Origin: Rhizobium esperanzae
GTDB lineage: Bacteria; Pseudomonadota; Alphaproteobacteria; Rhizobiales; Rhizobiaceae
Direction: 5' to 3'
Assembly: GCF_002204185.1 (NCBI RefSeq)
Contig: NZ_MXPU01000022.1
Span: 1-64,000, forward strand
DNA: 64,000 nt
Shown here: positions 26,194 to 34,602 of the stretch, piece by piece
How positions within the stretch are numbered: position 1 is the first letter of the stretch
How the letters are laid out: each line of letters begins with the position of its first letter
Translations under genes and position numbers: made by a program
Notes under the pieces: model-generated
What the model was told of the DNA's origin: nothing
Database searches by the model: none
What the model saw: the letters and a program-made list of their open reading frames with translations, nothing else

Positions 26194-26238
26194 GTGGCGT
26201 TTGCCACATTTATGCCCTATTGGCGCAAAAGACGCGAA

Positions 26239-26266
26239 AAGGCTGGCGGAAACGCCAGCCTTTTTT
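26239..26266 (+). terminator. lon intrinsic terminator
   Basis: GGCTGGCG (26241-26248) and CGCCAGCC (26253-26260) form a perfect 8-bp stem closed by a GAAA loop and followed by six Ts. It stands 46 nt past the lon stop. Confidence 0.9.
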
Positions 26267-26399
26267 GTGAAAACGTCATGGAGACGCTTGCTTTTCCTTG
26301 ATTTGCAGGGCTTTTGGGTTCCCGGCGGGCCTGATGAAACCTATTCTGCGCCTAGCTTAGATTTGAGTCGTTTCATACCATTTAGAAAGGGGTGGAAAC

Positions 26400-26675
26400 A
26401 TGAACAAGAATGAACTCGTGTCCGCAGTCGCCGAAAAGGCAGGACTGACGAAGTCTGACGCGGCTTCCGCTGTTGACGCGGTTTTCGACGTTGTCCAGGC
26501 CGAACTCAAGAACAAGGGCGACATCCGCCTCGCTGGTTTCGGCAGCTTCACCGTTTCTCATCGCGCTGCAACGAAGGGCCGTAACCCGTCGACCGGCGCT
26601 GAAGTCGATATCCCGGCTCGCAACGTGCCGAAGTTCACGCCCGGCAAGGGCCTGAAGGACGCCGTCAACGGCTGA
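26400..26675 (+). CDS. hupB: DNA-binding protein HU
   Basis: The 91-residue protein is HU-beta, a nucleoid protein that bends DNA as a dimer. MNKNELVSAVAEKAGLTKSD is the helical dimer part, and GFGSFTVSHRAATKGRNPST contains the start of the beta arm; the PARNVPKFTPGKGLKDAV end is typical. AGAAAGGGGTGG precedes the ATG. It is transcribed alone between two terminators, the usual order after lon. Confidence 0.96.
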   Translation: MNKNELVSAVAEKAGLTKSDAASAVDAVFDVVQAELKNKGDIRLAGFGSFTVSHRAATKGRNPSTGAEVDIPARNVPKFTPGKGLKDAVNG

Positions 26676-26723
26676 TTTGATCGTCCGCCGGCCGTAAACG
26701 AGAACGGCTGAGCAGGATTTCGA

Positions 26724-26756
26724 GGGGTTCGGCACTGCCGGACCCCTTTTTGTTTT
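26724..26756 (+). terminator. hupB intrinsic terminator
   Basis: GGGGTTCGGC (26724-26733) and GCCGGACCCC (26737-26746) form a 10-bp stem with one G-T pair and a 3-nt loop, followed by TTTTTGTTTT. Confidence 0.9.
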
Positions 26757-26797
26757 GCCCTTGCTGCATGCTGCGCTTTGTTTTACGAACGATGCTG

Positions 26798-26939
26798 TTC
26801 TCAGGGCGGGGTGAAAGTCCCCACCGGCGGTAAGGGCTGCGGCCCGAGCCCGCGAGCGCCTTCTCAAGCTTCGGCCGGAGAGGGGTCAGCAGATCCGGTG
26901 CGATTCCGGAGCCGACGGTATAGTCCGGATGAAAGAGAA
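26798..26939 (+). promoter_or_regulatory. FMN riboswitch (RFN element)
   Basis: The conserved RFN blocks are present in order: TTCTCAGGGCGGGGTGAAAG, CCCACCGGCGGTA, AGCCCGCGAGCG, GGTCAGCAGATCCGGTG, TTCCGGAGCCGACGGTATAG, and GGATGAAAGAGAA. The closing helix is TTCTC (26798-26802) with GAGAA (26935-26939). FMN binding should lower expression of the downstream transporter. GC-rich hairpins between 26950 and 26995 could be the expression platform. Confidence 0.97.
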
Positions 26940-27035
26940 TGAGCATGGCCGCGAGCGGGCAGGGGACTGCCGGCGTCTGCGCGCCGTCGCCTCATGCGTC
27001 CTGATTTATGTTGGTCCCTGTTTTGGATGGAAGAC

Positions 27036-27929
27036 ATGAATCAGAATTCCCTTGCAGTCTCGCAATCTCGCGCCATTGCCGGCGCCGTTTTCATGGTGCT
27101 TGGAGGCGTCGCCTTCTCGCTGCTCAACGTCGTCACCCAATGGCTGACCATGAAGCTTGCCTTTCCGCCAGCCTCCGCAGCCTTCTGGCAATATGCCTTC
27201 GCCTTCCTCTTCTCCTTGCCCTTCCTGCGCAAATCCGGCCTTGCTGCTATGCGGACGGACTATCCCTGGCGCCACGTCGTGCGCGTCGTCTTTGCCGCGC
27301 TGGGTGTCGAGGCCTGGGTTTCCGGTCTTGTGCCGATCTGGCAGGCGATCGCGCTGGTCATGACCTCACCCTTCTTCATCATTCTCGGTGCCCGCCTGTT
27401 CCTCGGTGAGTGCGTCGGCCCGGCCCGCTGGGCAGCGACCGGTGTCGGCTTTGCCGGCGCGATGATCATCCTCCAGCCATGGTCGGACAGCTTCACCTGG
27501 GCAGCGCTCCTGCCGGTGCTCTCGGCGCTGCTCTGGGGTTCCTCATCGCTTATCACGAAGAGCCTGACCGGTATCGAGAGGCCGGAGACCATCACCGTCT
27601 GGCTGTTGGTGCTGCTGACGCCGATCAACGGCGGTCTGGCGTTTGCCGCGGGTTTCGCGGTGCCGACAGGCACGACACTCGCGCTCTTCCTTCTGGCTGG
27701 CCTCCTTACGGTCGTGGCCCAATATCTGCTGACCCTAGCCTATGCCAGCGCCGACGCAGCCTATGTCCAGCCCTTCGATGACCTGAAGCTGCCGCTGAAC
27801 GTTCTCGCCGGCTGGCTGTTCTTCGGCTATGCGCCCGCCGGCTATCTGTGGTTCGGCGCTGCACTCATTCTTTCCGCGTCGCTCTTCATCATGAGGAATG
27901 AGATGCGTCGGGAAAAACAGGCGGTCTGA
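27036..27929 (+). CDS. ribN: Riboflavin transporter of the EamA/DMT family
   Basis: From the ATG at 27036, behind GGATGGAAG, the 297-residue protein has about ten membrane segments in two EamA repeats. VVTQWLTMKLAFPPASAAFW and AYVQPFDDLKLPLNVLAGWL are notable polar-bounded segments. The FMN riboswitch directly upstream is the strongest functional evidence, and RibN riboflavin transporters of R. leguminosarum belong to this family and are FMN-riboswitch controlled. Riboflavin import is therefore likely, with control by intracellular FMN. Confidence 0.85.
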   Translation: MNQNSLAVSQSRAIAGAVFMVLGGVAFSLLNVVTQWLTMKLAFPPASAAFWQYAFAFLFSLPFLRKSGLAAMRTDYPWRHVVRVVFAALGVEAWVSGLVPIWQAIALVMTSPFFIILGARLFLGECVGPARWAATGVGFAGAMIILQPWSDSFTWAALLPVLSALLWGSSSLITKSLTGIERPETITVWLLVLLTPINGGLAFAAGFAVPTGTTLALFLLAGLLTVVAQYLLTLAYASADAAYVQPFDDLKLPLNVLAGWLFFGYAPAGYLWFGAALILSASLFIMRNEMRREKQAV

Positions 27930-27959
27930 CGCCGACTCTCTGAAAGCCTGCCGGTCGTC

Positions 27960-28140
27960 ATGTCTCCGTCATGCGTAAAAACGGGGAGAGGAACGCGCCC
28001 TGCGAGAGGCAAGCGGGGGACGGGGAGATTGCGGCTTGGTCCCTATCGCCCCGCGAGCGGGGGTCCGAGGACGGGTCGAGACGAGTGGCTCGACCCCGGT
28101 CGGTGGCGGTAGCCGGATGAGGGGCTGTTCTCGTCTCGCC
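27960..28140. repeat. GC-rich rhizobial-type intergenic element
   Basis: Read on the minus strand, this gap has GCCCCTCATCCGGCT, CCCCGCTCGCGGGGCG and stretches such as CTCTCCCCGTTTTTACG. That order resembles the interspersed CCCCTCATCC/CTTCTCCCCGC elements common between rhizobial genes. CCCCGCgagcGGGG forms a hairpin at about 28050-28066. No gene is present. Confidence 0.45.
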
Positions 28141-28166
28141 GTAGTCCTTACGAAGAACCTCCAGCG

Positions 28167-29153
28167 CTACCAGCGCTGATGCACATGCGGCGCGATCAGC
28201 CGCTCGTAGATCTCGCGCGTTGCCGCCATGACATCCGCTGAAAGCGGCGCAAGGTCGGCTGCAGCCGCGTTGGCTCTCGCCTGTTCGGCATTGCGGGCGC
28301 CGGGGATGACAACGGTGACCGCATCGCTCATCAGAATCCAGCGCAGCGCAAAGGCGGCCATGGTGGCGCCGGCCGGCACTAGCTTGCGCACTTCCTCGAC
28401 CGCCTGCAGCCCGACCTCGAAGGGTACACCCGCAAAGGTCTCGCCGACATCGAAAGCTTCGCCGTGGCGGTTGAAATTGCGGTGGTCGTCGCTGGCAAAC
28501 TGCGTCTCGCGGCTGATCTTGCCGGAGAGAAGGCCGCTTGCGAGCGGCACGCGGGCGATGATCGCCACGTTCCTGCGGCGCGCCTCGGCGAAGAACAGAT
28601 GGTCGGGGCGTTGGCGGAAGATGTTGTAGATGATCTGGATGCTGACGACGCCGGGATATTCGATCGCCTTCAGCCCGTCCTCGATCTTTTCGACGCTGAC
28701 GCCATAGCCCTTGATCTTGCCGGCTTTCTGCAGCGTATCCAGGCTCTCGAAGATCTCAGGCTGGTAAAGCACCTCGCGCGGCGGGCAGTGCAGCTGCACG
28801 AGGTCGAGACTGTCGACCGCAAGATTCTCCATGCTGCGGTCGATGAAGCCTTCTAGATTGGCCTTGCTATAACCTTCCGCGACATGCGGGTTGAGGCGGC
28901 GGCCGGCCTTGGTCGCGACCATCGGGCGCTCGCCGCCGCGCGTCTTCAAGACATCGGCAATGATCTTTTCCGAGCGTCCGTCGCCGTAGACATCCGCCGT
29001 GTCGATGAACGTCATACCGGCATCGAGCGCGGCATTCAGCGCCGCGCGCCCATCCGCCTCGCTGATGTCGCCCCAGGAGCCGCCGATCTGCCAGGCGCCG
29101 AAGCCGACATTGGTGACGGTGAAGGGCATGCGGCCAAAAGCATGGTGTTTCAT
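28167..29153 (-). CDS. Aldo/keto reductase family oxidoreductase
   Basis: Starting at MKHHAFGRMPFTVTNVGFGA (ATG at 29153, behind GGGGAGATG) the product is 328 residues. The catalytic Asp and Tyr lie in TFIDTADVYGDGRSEKII, with Lys in MVATKAGRR and the His in LVQLHCPP. ALRWILMSDAVTVVIPGARN is the NADPH-binding part. The frame extends upstream to 29306 without family character. The TIM-barrel enzyme should reduce an aldehyde or ketone; the substrate is unknown. It is divergent from a cupin gene. Confidence 0.9.
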   Translation of the reverse strand: MKHHAFGRMPFTVTNVGFGAWQIGGSWGDISEADGRAALNAALDAGMTFIDTADVYGDGRSEKIIADVLKTRGGERPMVATKAGRRLNPHVAEGYSKANLEGFIDRSMENLAVDSLDLVQLHCPPREVLYQPEIFESLDTLQKAGKIKGYGVSVEKIEDGLKAIEYPGVVSIQIIYNIFRQRPDHLFFAEARRRNVAIIARVPLASGLLSGKISRETQFASDDHRNFNRHGEAFDVGETFAGVPFEVGLQAVEEVRKLVPAGATMAAFALRWILMSDAVTVVIPGARNAEQARANAAAADLAPLSADVMAATREIYERLIAPHVHQRW

Positions 29154-29295
29154 GAACATCTCCCCGGTTATGAAAGACACTGGCCTATCAGGCGGACAAC
29201 TGGGCGGCAATTGCCGATCCGGTCTTGATCGGTCGCCTCGATCAAATATCGTCCGCAGACAAGGCTTCAACCGCAATGGATGGAAAGGAACGATC

Positions 29296-29697
29296 ATGGA
29301 GATCAAACCCGCCGGCTCTCGCCCTTCGACGAAACCGCCGGCCGACTACTTTACCGGCGCCGTTCGCCAGGATCCGCTGATCGAGCCGCCGGCGCCGGCC
29401 CGGGTGAGGGCAACCTCCGTCACCTTCGAACCGGGTGCCCGCACGGCCTGGCACACGCATCCGCTCGGCCAGACGCTGATCGTCATCTCAGGCAAGGGCC
29501 TCGCCCAGAGCTGGGGCGGGGATATCCGCGAGATCCGCGCCGGCGACACCGTCTGGTTTGCGCCGGGCGAAAAACACTGGCACGGCGCCGGCCCGGACAC
29601 GGCAATGACGCACATCGCCATCCACGAGGCATTGGACGGCAGCCATGTCGACTGGATGGAAAAGGTCAGCGACGATCAATATCCCGGCAAAGCGTGA
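29296..29697 (+). CDS. Cupin domain protein
   Basis: The 133-residue single-domain cupin starts at the ATG at 29296 after GGAAAGGAACG. Motif 1 is TAWHTHPLGQTLIVISGKG with two metal-ligand histidines, and motif 2 is IRAGDTVWFAPGEKHWHGAG with another. The metal site looks complete. Such proteins occur beside aldo/keto reductases and may be dioxygenase- or isomerase-like, but the reaction is unknown. It shares a 142-nt divergent spacer with the reductase gene. Confidence 0.85.
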   Translation: MEIKPAGSRPSTKPPADYFTGAVRQDPLIEPPAPARVRATSVTFEPGARTAWHTHPLGQTLIVISGKGLAQSWGGDIREIRAGDTVWFAPGEKHWHGAGPDTAMTHIAIHEALDGSHVDWMEKVSDDQYPGKA

Positions 29698-29702
29698 GCT
29701 GA

Positions 29703-30308
29703 TCAGAGGCGCTTCAGGCAATAGGAAAAATGCGCGTGTGATTCGACCGTCAAGAATTCGAATTGCCAGCCATAATCCTTGCAGAATTTGGTAACCGCCT
29801 CGACGACACCGTAGACGATCGGTTTGACCGTGTTGCCGGTGCAGAAATCATGGCCGGCAATGCGTCCTGTCCGTTTGACCTTCTTCTCGCAGAGCAGGAG
29901 CTCCTGCCAGGTGAGCTCGAAGGAATGGTCGGTGTCGATATAGGCCCAGTCGAGGAAGTCGTCCGCGAATTCGGCGAGTTTGTCGAGCGATGTGCCTTGC
30001 ATCAGGTGCAGCCGGCCGGCCTCGATCTCGGCCGCGAAATTCGTGTGAATCGCGTCGAGCCCGGAGCTGTAGCGATCCATCGACCAGGGATCGATGAGAT
30101 AAAGCTGCGCCGGGCGATTTTTTTCCAGGATCTCCGCCGTATATTCGCCGAAGGCTGCTCCCACCTCGACGCCGATGCCGCCGTTCGGAATCCGGTAGAG
30201 CAGTTCGCCGCGATCCGGCAGCAGCCTGGCGTTTTCCATATGATGGGCGCTGAGCGGAGTGCGCGGCATGCTCGCCCGCAACGTCTGCCTTTCTTCACGT
30301 GTCTTCAT
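29703..30308 (-). CDS. Class I SAM-dependent methyltransferase-like protein
   Basis: From the ATG at 30308 the 201-residue protein has motif I GIGVEVGAAFGEYTAEIL and QLYLIDPWSM as the acidic strand end. WAYIDTDHSFELTWQELLLC follows as the motif seen in the Methyltransf_24 group. HDFCTGNTVKPIVYGVVEAV follows. The substrate is unknown; relatives act on small molecules or sugar-linked groups. The frame continues upstream with no family character. It is convergent with the cupin gene, with 5 nt between stops. Confidence 0.8.
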   Translation of the reverse strand: MKTREERQTLRASMPRTPLSAHHMENARLLPDRGELLYRIPNGGIGVEVGAAFGEYTAEILEKNRPAQLYLIDPWSMDRYSSGLDAIHTNFAAEIEAGRLHLMQGTSLDKLAEFADDFLDWAYIDTDHSFELTWQELLLCEKKVKRTGRIAGHDFCTGNTVKPIVYGVVEAVTKFCKDYGWQFEFLTVESHAHFSYCLKRL

Positions 30309-30471
30309 CTCTGATCTCGGGATTGGGGCGGCTGACGGCCCTGATGCGGTTCGAGGCGAAGGTAGGAGCAGCCGACGCGGATGACAACGGCATGACAAGA
30401 ATTTGCTTCTTCCGGACAAAAGGTTAAGTTTCGCCTGTAAATGACGAAAGAGCCCTGGGAGGAGCGACTTC

Positions 30472-30834
30472 ATGAGACGGATGTGGCCCGAAGAGTTCAA
30501 TGCCATCATTGCCGATGCCGAAGAAGTGATGCTGGAATCGTCCGCCGAGCCTGGCGCCGGCGAGCCGCTGCATCGGAAAGCGCTGAAGGCGCGAATCGCC
30601 ATGGAAGATTACGAGCGAATCTGGCCGCTCGCCGAGATGCGTTTCCGGTTGGGCGAGGGACCGTTAGCAGGCAAGGCCATCACGCTCATCACCACTAATC
30701 CCCATTACCACCCCTGGCATCCAAAGGATGGCGGCAGCGTCGAATCCGTCTCCGACAGCGGCCGTCACTATAGGACCGATTACCTCGTGGTCCATTTCCT
30801 GCTCGACGACGTAAGGGAAACCTCACCCGCCTGA
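30472..30834 (+). CDS. Hypothetical protein
   Basis: The 120-residue soluble protein starts at an ATG behind GGGAGGAGCGAC. It has an acidic helical N-terminus (EEFNAIIADAEEVMLES), then PLAEMRFRLGEGPLAGKAIT, and a His/Pro-rich TTNPHYHPWHPKDGG segment. I do not recognise the family. It is divergent from the methyltransferase gene, with a 163-nt spacer. Confidence 0.65.
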   Translation: MRRMWPEEFNAIIADAEEVMLESSAEPGAGEPLHRKALKARIAMEDYERIWPLAEMRFRLGEGPLAGKAITLITTNPHYHPWHPKDGGSVESVSDSGRHYRTDYLVVHFLLDDVRETSPA

Positions 30835-30962
30835 GGGGCTTCCCCGGTGTCGCCAAACGGCGACGCCGGGGATGCTGACGCCGAGTTGATCCTTCACCTT
30901 GATGACAATGGCGGCGCTATCGCTAAGCTCCCCCGAACGATCCTTGCCAATTGGAGGTTCCC

Positions 30963-31511
30963 ATGACGGGCAATGTGCTGGATATTCCGGTCAAGACGGT
31001 GGATGGTCGACAGACCACGCTGAACGAATACAAGGGCAGGGTGCTTCTGATCGTCAATGTCGCCTCGAAATGCGGGCTCACGCCGCAATATGAGGGGCTT
31101 GAAAGACTCTATGGCGAAAAGCGCGAGCGCGGCTTCGTTATCGCCGCTTTCCCCGCCAACGACTTCAAGGGCCAGGAACCCGGCACCGACGCCGAGATCC
31201 TCGATTTCTGCACCACCACCTACGACGTCACCTTCCCGATTTTTTCTAAGATTTCGGTCAAGGGCGAGGCCCAGCACCCGCTCTACCGGCAGCTGACCAA
31301 ATCGGGCGTGAAGACGACGGGCGAGGGTCCGATGCGCGAACGCCTGAAATCCCACGGCATATCAGTCGGCGACGAGGACGACATCCTCTGGAATTTCGAA
31401 AAATTCCTGATCGGCCGCGACGGCCAAATCGCCGCCCGCTTCGCGCCCGATGTGACGGCAGACGATTCGCGGCTGGTTTCGGCGGTGGATCAAGAGCTGG
31501 CGAAGGGATGA
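30963..31511 (+). CDS. Glutathione peroxidase family protein
   Basis: The 182-residue thiol peroxidase starts at the ATG at 30963 behind TTGGAGGTTCCC. Cys37 in IVNVASKCGLTPQY replaces selenocysteine. The partner residues are in FPANDFKGQEPGTD (Gln) and ILWNFEKFLIGRDG (Trp). DFCTTTYDVTFPIF contains a further Cys, consistent with thioredoxin-dependent members of the family. It reduces peroxides in the cytoplasm. No signal peptide is seen. Confidence 0.93.
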   Translation: MTGNVLDIPVKTVDGRQTTLNEYKGRVLLIVNVASKCGLTPQYEGLERLYGEKRERGFVIAAFPANDFKGQEPGTDAEILDFCTTTYDVTFPIFSKISVKGEAQHPLYRQLTKSGVKTTGEGPMRERLKSHGISVGDEDDILWNFEKFLIGRDGQIAARFAPDVTADDSRLVSAVDQELAKG

Positions 31512-31534
31512 TTGCTAGGAGCCGAGCAGGATCT

Positions 31535-31747
31535 TCAGATCCCGAGCACGGTCACAAGCGGGGGCGTAAAGTCCTTGAAACCCAGTCTCGGCTGGTCGCA
31601 CCTTCTGTCAAACTTCGTCTTCGGCACGTGGCGCTGGCAGTCCGGATTCGTTTTGAACGCGTATCCGGGCAGGCTGACATATGAGGCGCTTGGCGCGCCA
31701 AGGGCGATCGCGATGCACAGCGTCAATGCGGAGCATAGAGTTTTCAT
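31535..31747 (-). CDS. Small secreted protein, function unknown
   Basis: The 70-residue product has a signal peptide (MKTLCSALTLCIAIALGAPS, probable cut near residue 21) and a basic mature part with two cysteines (NPDCQRHVP and DRRCDQPRL). GGGGGGTGCC precedes the ATG at 31747. It is convergent with the glutathione peroxidase gene. No family is recognised. Confidence 0.6.
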   Translation of the reverse strand: MKTLCSALTLCIAIALGAPSASYVSLPGYAFKTNPDCQRHVPKTKFDRRCDQPRLGFKDFTPPLVTVLGI

Positions 31748-32031
31748 GGCACCCCCCGGCGCCGTAAGCCTTCAACTGCGGAGACTTCCGGGCGACGAAT
31801 AGTCTCACTTTTGCCCGCCCCCATCCATTCGCCCAATAGGAGGTGGCGTGCCGGCCGGGGATAGTCCGTTTTGGTGGAGCACTGGCTTTCAAGGAGCGGC
31901 GCACCTAAAGCTGCGGGGCGCCTCGGCTGGATAGACTGTGCAACTGGAATTGCAAATATGCTGACGAATCAATGCGGGCGTCTGTCTGCGAAGCCTCGGC
32001 ATTATCCAGCTGTTTGGCACTTTGGAAAAAA

Positions 32032-32107
32032 TGGTGGGCGATGAGAGACTCGAACTCCCGACATCCTCGGTGTAAACGAGGCGCTCTACCAACTGAGCTA
32101 ATCGCCC
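32032..32107 (-). tRNA. tRNA-Val (anticodon TAC)
   Basis: The 76-nt cloverleaf has acceptor GGGCGAT/ATCGCCC, D-arm AGCTCAGTTGGTAGAGC, anticodon arm CCTCG-TTTACAC-CGAGG and T-arm GGGAGTTCGAGTCTC. CCA is encoded at 32034-32032. It reads GUA and other valine codons. Confidence 0.97.
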
Positions 32108-32424
32108 ATCGCTGGCGAAGCCGGATCGGCCTGCTGCGTTGGTGGCCGTGATCTATGCGGATCGCGGCAAAACCGCAAGAGTGTTTGTGAAGAATTTTTG
32201 ATTTTTTTGGCGGTTCGTCTGCTGCTCTGCGCTGCCGATTGCGCGCAGTCGGCCTGTGGACAAAGGGGAGGGAAGGCGCCGGACTTATCCATTTTGCCCG
32301 CACTGTCGGCTCCGATTGTGCCTCGCTACGGCTGCGGAGGTTGGAATTGCCGGCTTTCCGTTCTTCCTGCAGCGGCTTTGCCGAAACAATTCAACGACTG
32401 TCATGGTTTTGTCTCCAAACCTGC

Positions 32425-32453
32425 TTGACACTAAAAGGCGAACCCCGTAGTTA
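32425..32453 (+). promoter_or_regulatory. Likely promoter of the tRNA-Asp pair
   Basis: TTGACA (32425-32430) and TAGTTA (32448-32453) are spaced by 17 nt and lie about 70 nt upstream of the first tRNA-Asp. The remaining gap 32108-32424 shows no gene. Confidence 0.6.
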
Positions 32454-32521
32454 GCCGCTCATCGAAACGGGCAGCCGTTTTGGTGAGGGTGCGAAGGCAT
32501 CCGGATTGCTTGAAATGAAGT

Positions 32522-32598
32522 GCGGGTGTAGCTCAGTCGGTTAGAGTGCCGGCCTGTCACGCCGGAGGTCGCGGGTTCGAGCCCCGTCACTCGCGCCA
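32522..32598 (+). tRNA. tRNA-Asp (anticodon GTC), copy 1
   Basis: The 77-nt cloverleaf has acceptor GCGGGTG/CACTCGC, D-arm AGCTCAGTCGGTTAGAGT, anticodon arm CCGGC-CTGTCAC-GCCGG and T-arm GCGGGTTCGAGCCCCGT; CCA is encoded. It is identical to copy 2 and the two are probably cotranscribed. Confidence 0.98.
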
Positions 32599-32649
32599 TT
32601 TCAAAGCAGGCGTTCAGACGCCACGGTCCGGCTCTTTCATCCACTATGC

Positions 32650-32726
32650 GCGGGTGTAGCTCAGTCGGTTAGAGTGCCGGCCTGTCACGCCGGAGGTCGC
32701 GGGTTCGAGCCCCGTCACTCGCGCCA
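32650..32726 (+). tRNA. tRNA-Asp (anticodon GTC), copy 2
   Basis: It has the same 77-nt sequence as the copy 51 nt upstream, with anticodon GTC and encoded CCA. The identity points to gene conversion or recent duplication. Confidence 0.98.
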
Positions 32727-32973
32727 TTCTCTTCCGAAAGCCATGCAGTTTCCAAGGGTCAGGCATGCAGCTTGAATCGACTTCTGCGGATTTGTCGCGA
32801 CATCGTTGCATCTGCTTGATAATGTCCGCGCCCGACGCGTCGAATTGCCTCTGTAAAAGTCTTGCGCCGCGGCGTCGGCTGCGCTAACCACGGCTTGTTG
32901 CAACGCACGTTCGCTTGTCGGGCAATTGCCCAAATGCGCCGCCTGGCGCCTCCGGCAAGCAAGGATGAACATG

Positions 32974-33339
32974 ATGACTGAACTGCTCAGTTCCTATATT
33001 CCGATCGCTATCTTCATCGCCATCGCGCTCGTTATCGGCCTGGCGCTGCTCATTGCGCCGTTCGCCGTGGCTTTCAAAGCGCCCGATTCGGAAAAGCTTT
33101 CGGCTTACGAATGCGGCTTCAACGCCTTCGACGACGCCCGCATGAAGTTCGACATCCGTTTCTATCTCGTGTCGATCCTCTTCATCATCTTCGACCTCGA
33201 GGTCGCCTTCCTCTTCCCCTGGGCCGTTTCCTTCGGCGCCATCGGCTGGTTCGGCTTCTGGTCGATGATGGTCTTCCTCCTCGTGCTGACCATCGGCTTT
33301 ATCTATGAATGGAAGAAGGGAGCCCTGGAATGGGAGTGA
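32974..33339 (+). CDS. nuoA: NADH-quinone oxidoreductase subunit A
   Basis: The 121-residue membrane-arm subunit has three membrane helices. The loop KAPDSEKLSAYECGFNAFDD carries the conserved Cys of the quinone-site region, and FDIRFYLVSILFIIFDLEVA is the second helix. Two adjacent ATGs (32971 and 32974) follow AAGGATGAAC; I use the second, giving MTELLSSYIP. It is the first gene of the nuo operon. Its end overlaps the nuoB start by 10 nt, suggesting translational coupling. Confidence 0.96.
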   Translation: MTELLSSYIPIAIFIAIALVIGLALLIAPFAVAFKAPDSEKLSAYECGFNAFDDARMKFDIRFYLVSILFIIFDLEVAFLFPWAVSFGAIGWFGFWSMMVFLLVLTIGFIYEWKKGALEWE

Positions 33340-33914
33340 CCCCTGTGAGCAATCAGCCGCTCGTCGCGCCGCAGCCGAAGGGGATCATCGATCCCTCGAC
33401 CGGCAAGCCGATCGGCAGCAACGACGCATTTTTTGGCGAGATCAACAACGAACTCGCCGACAAGGGTTTCCTCGTCACCTCGACGGACGAACTGATCAAC
33501 TGGGCTCGCACCGGCTCCCTGATGTGGATGACCTTCGGTCTTGCCTGCTGCGCCGTCGAAATGATGCAGCTCTCCATGCCGCGTTATGACGTCGAACGCT
33601 TTGGTTTCGCGCCGCGCGCTTCGCCGCGCCAGTCCGACGTGATGATCGTCGCCGGCACACTGACCAACAAGATGGCGCCGGCTCTGCGCAAGGTTTACGA
33701 CCAGATGCCCGAGCCGCGTTATGTCATCTCGATGGGCTCCTGCGCCAATGGCGGCGGCTATTACCATTATTCCTATTCCGTGGTGCGCGGTTGCGACCGC
33801 GTCGTGCCGATCGACATCTACGTGCCGGGCTGTCCCCCCACGGCGGAGGCACTGCTTTACGGCGTGCTTCTGCTGCAGAAGAAGATCCGCCGCACCGGCA
33901 CGATCGAACGCTAA
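33330..33914 (+). CDS. nuoB: NADH-quinone oxidoreductase subunit B
   Basis: The 194-residue peripheral subunit holds the terminal 4Fe-4S cluster N2 that passes electrons to quinone. The ligands are in FGLACCAVEMMQLS, SMGSCANGGGYY and YVPGCPPTAEALL. The start at 33330 (MGVTPVSNQ) lies inside the nuoA end; a longer upstream start is possible but lacks support. It contacts NuoC/D and the membrane arm. Confidence 0.97.
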   Translation: MGVTPVSNQPLVAPQPKGIIDPSTGKPIGSNDAFFGEINNELADKGFLVTSTDELINWARTGSLMWMTFGLACCAVEMMQLSMPRYDVERFGFAPRASPRQSDVMIVAGTLTNKMAPALRKVYDQMPEPRYVISMGSCANGGGYYHYSYSVVRGCDRVVPIDIYVPGCPPTAEALLYGVLLLQKKIRRTGTIER

Positions 33915-33932
33915 GGGTTAAGGACAAGGCAT

Positions 33933-34535
33933 ATGAGTGAAGCCCTGACTGAGCTTGCCTCCTATCTTGGCGAAACGCGCGGCAACCTGATCGCCGCTTC
34001 GCAGATGAAGTATGGCGAGCTGACGCTGACGGCGACGGGTGAGAACCTGATCGCGCTGCTGACCTTCCTGCGTGACGACGCCAAATGCGGATTCGTCAAT
34101 CTGATCGATATTTGCGGCGTCGACTGGCCGCAGCGCGAACTGCGTTTCGACGTCGTCTATCATCTGCTGTCGCCGAAGAGGAACCTGCGCATCCGTGTCA
34201 AGGTCGCAACCGACGAGGATACGCCGGTCCCATCGGCCTGTGCGGTTCATCCCGGCGCCGATTGGTTCGAACGCGAAACCTGGGATATGTACGGCGTCCT
34301 GTTCACCGGCCACCCGGATCTGCGTCGCATCCTGACCGACTACGGTTTCGAAGGCCACCCGCTGCGTAAAGACTTCCCGACCACTGGTTTCGTCGAGGTC
34401 CGTTACGACGACGCTGCAAAGCGCGTCGTCTACGAGCCAGTGGAATTGAAACAGGAATTCCGCAATTTCGACTTCATGTCTCCCTGGGAAGGCACGGAAT
34501 ATGTGCTGCCGGGCGACGAAAAGGCGAAGCAGTAG
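33933..34535 (+). CDS. nuoC: NADH-quinone oxidoreductase subunit C
   Basis: The 200-residue 30-kDa subunit carries the family signature ERETWDMYGVLFTGHPDLRR and HPLRKDFPTTGFVEVRYDD. It is a separate protein, not fused to NuoD as in E. coli, which is usual for alphaproteobacteria. It sits in the hydrophilic connecting module between NADH dehydrogenase and the membrane arm. Confidence 0.97.
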   Translation: MSEALTELASYLGETRGNLIAASQMKYGELTLTATGENLIALLTFLRDDAKCGFVNLIDICGVDWPQRELRFDVVYHLLSPKRNLRIRVKVATDEDTPVPSACAVHPGADWFERETWDMYGVLFTGHPDLRRILTDYGFEGHPLRKDFPTTGFVEVRYDDAAKRVVYEPVELKQEFRNFDFMSPWEGTEYVLPGDEKAKQ

Positions 34536-34553
34536 GATCTGAAGAATACACCA

Positions 34554-34574
34554 TTGCCTATTGCCTATTGGCTA
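34554..34574. repeat. Tandem 7-bp repeat in the nuoC-nuoD spacer
   Basis: TTGCCTA occurs twice in direct tandem (34554-34567) followed by the variant TTGGCTA (34568-34574). The array fills much of the 67-nt spacer and could vary in length between strains. Confidence 0.8.
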
Positions 34575-34602
34575 ATGCCTGCAATAGCGGAGCGCGTTGC
34601 AA

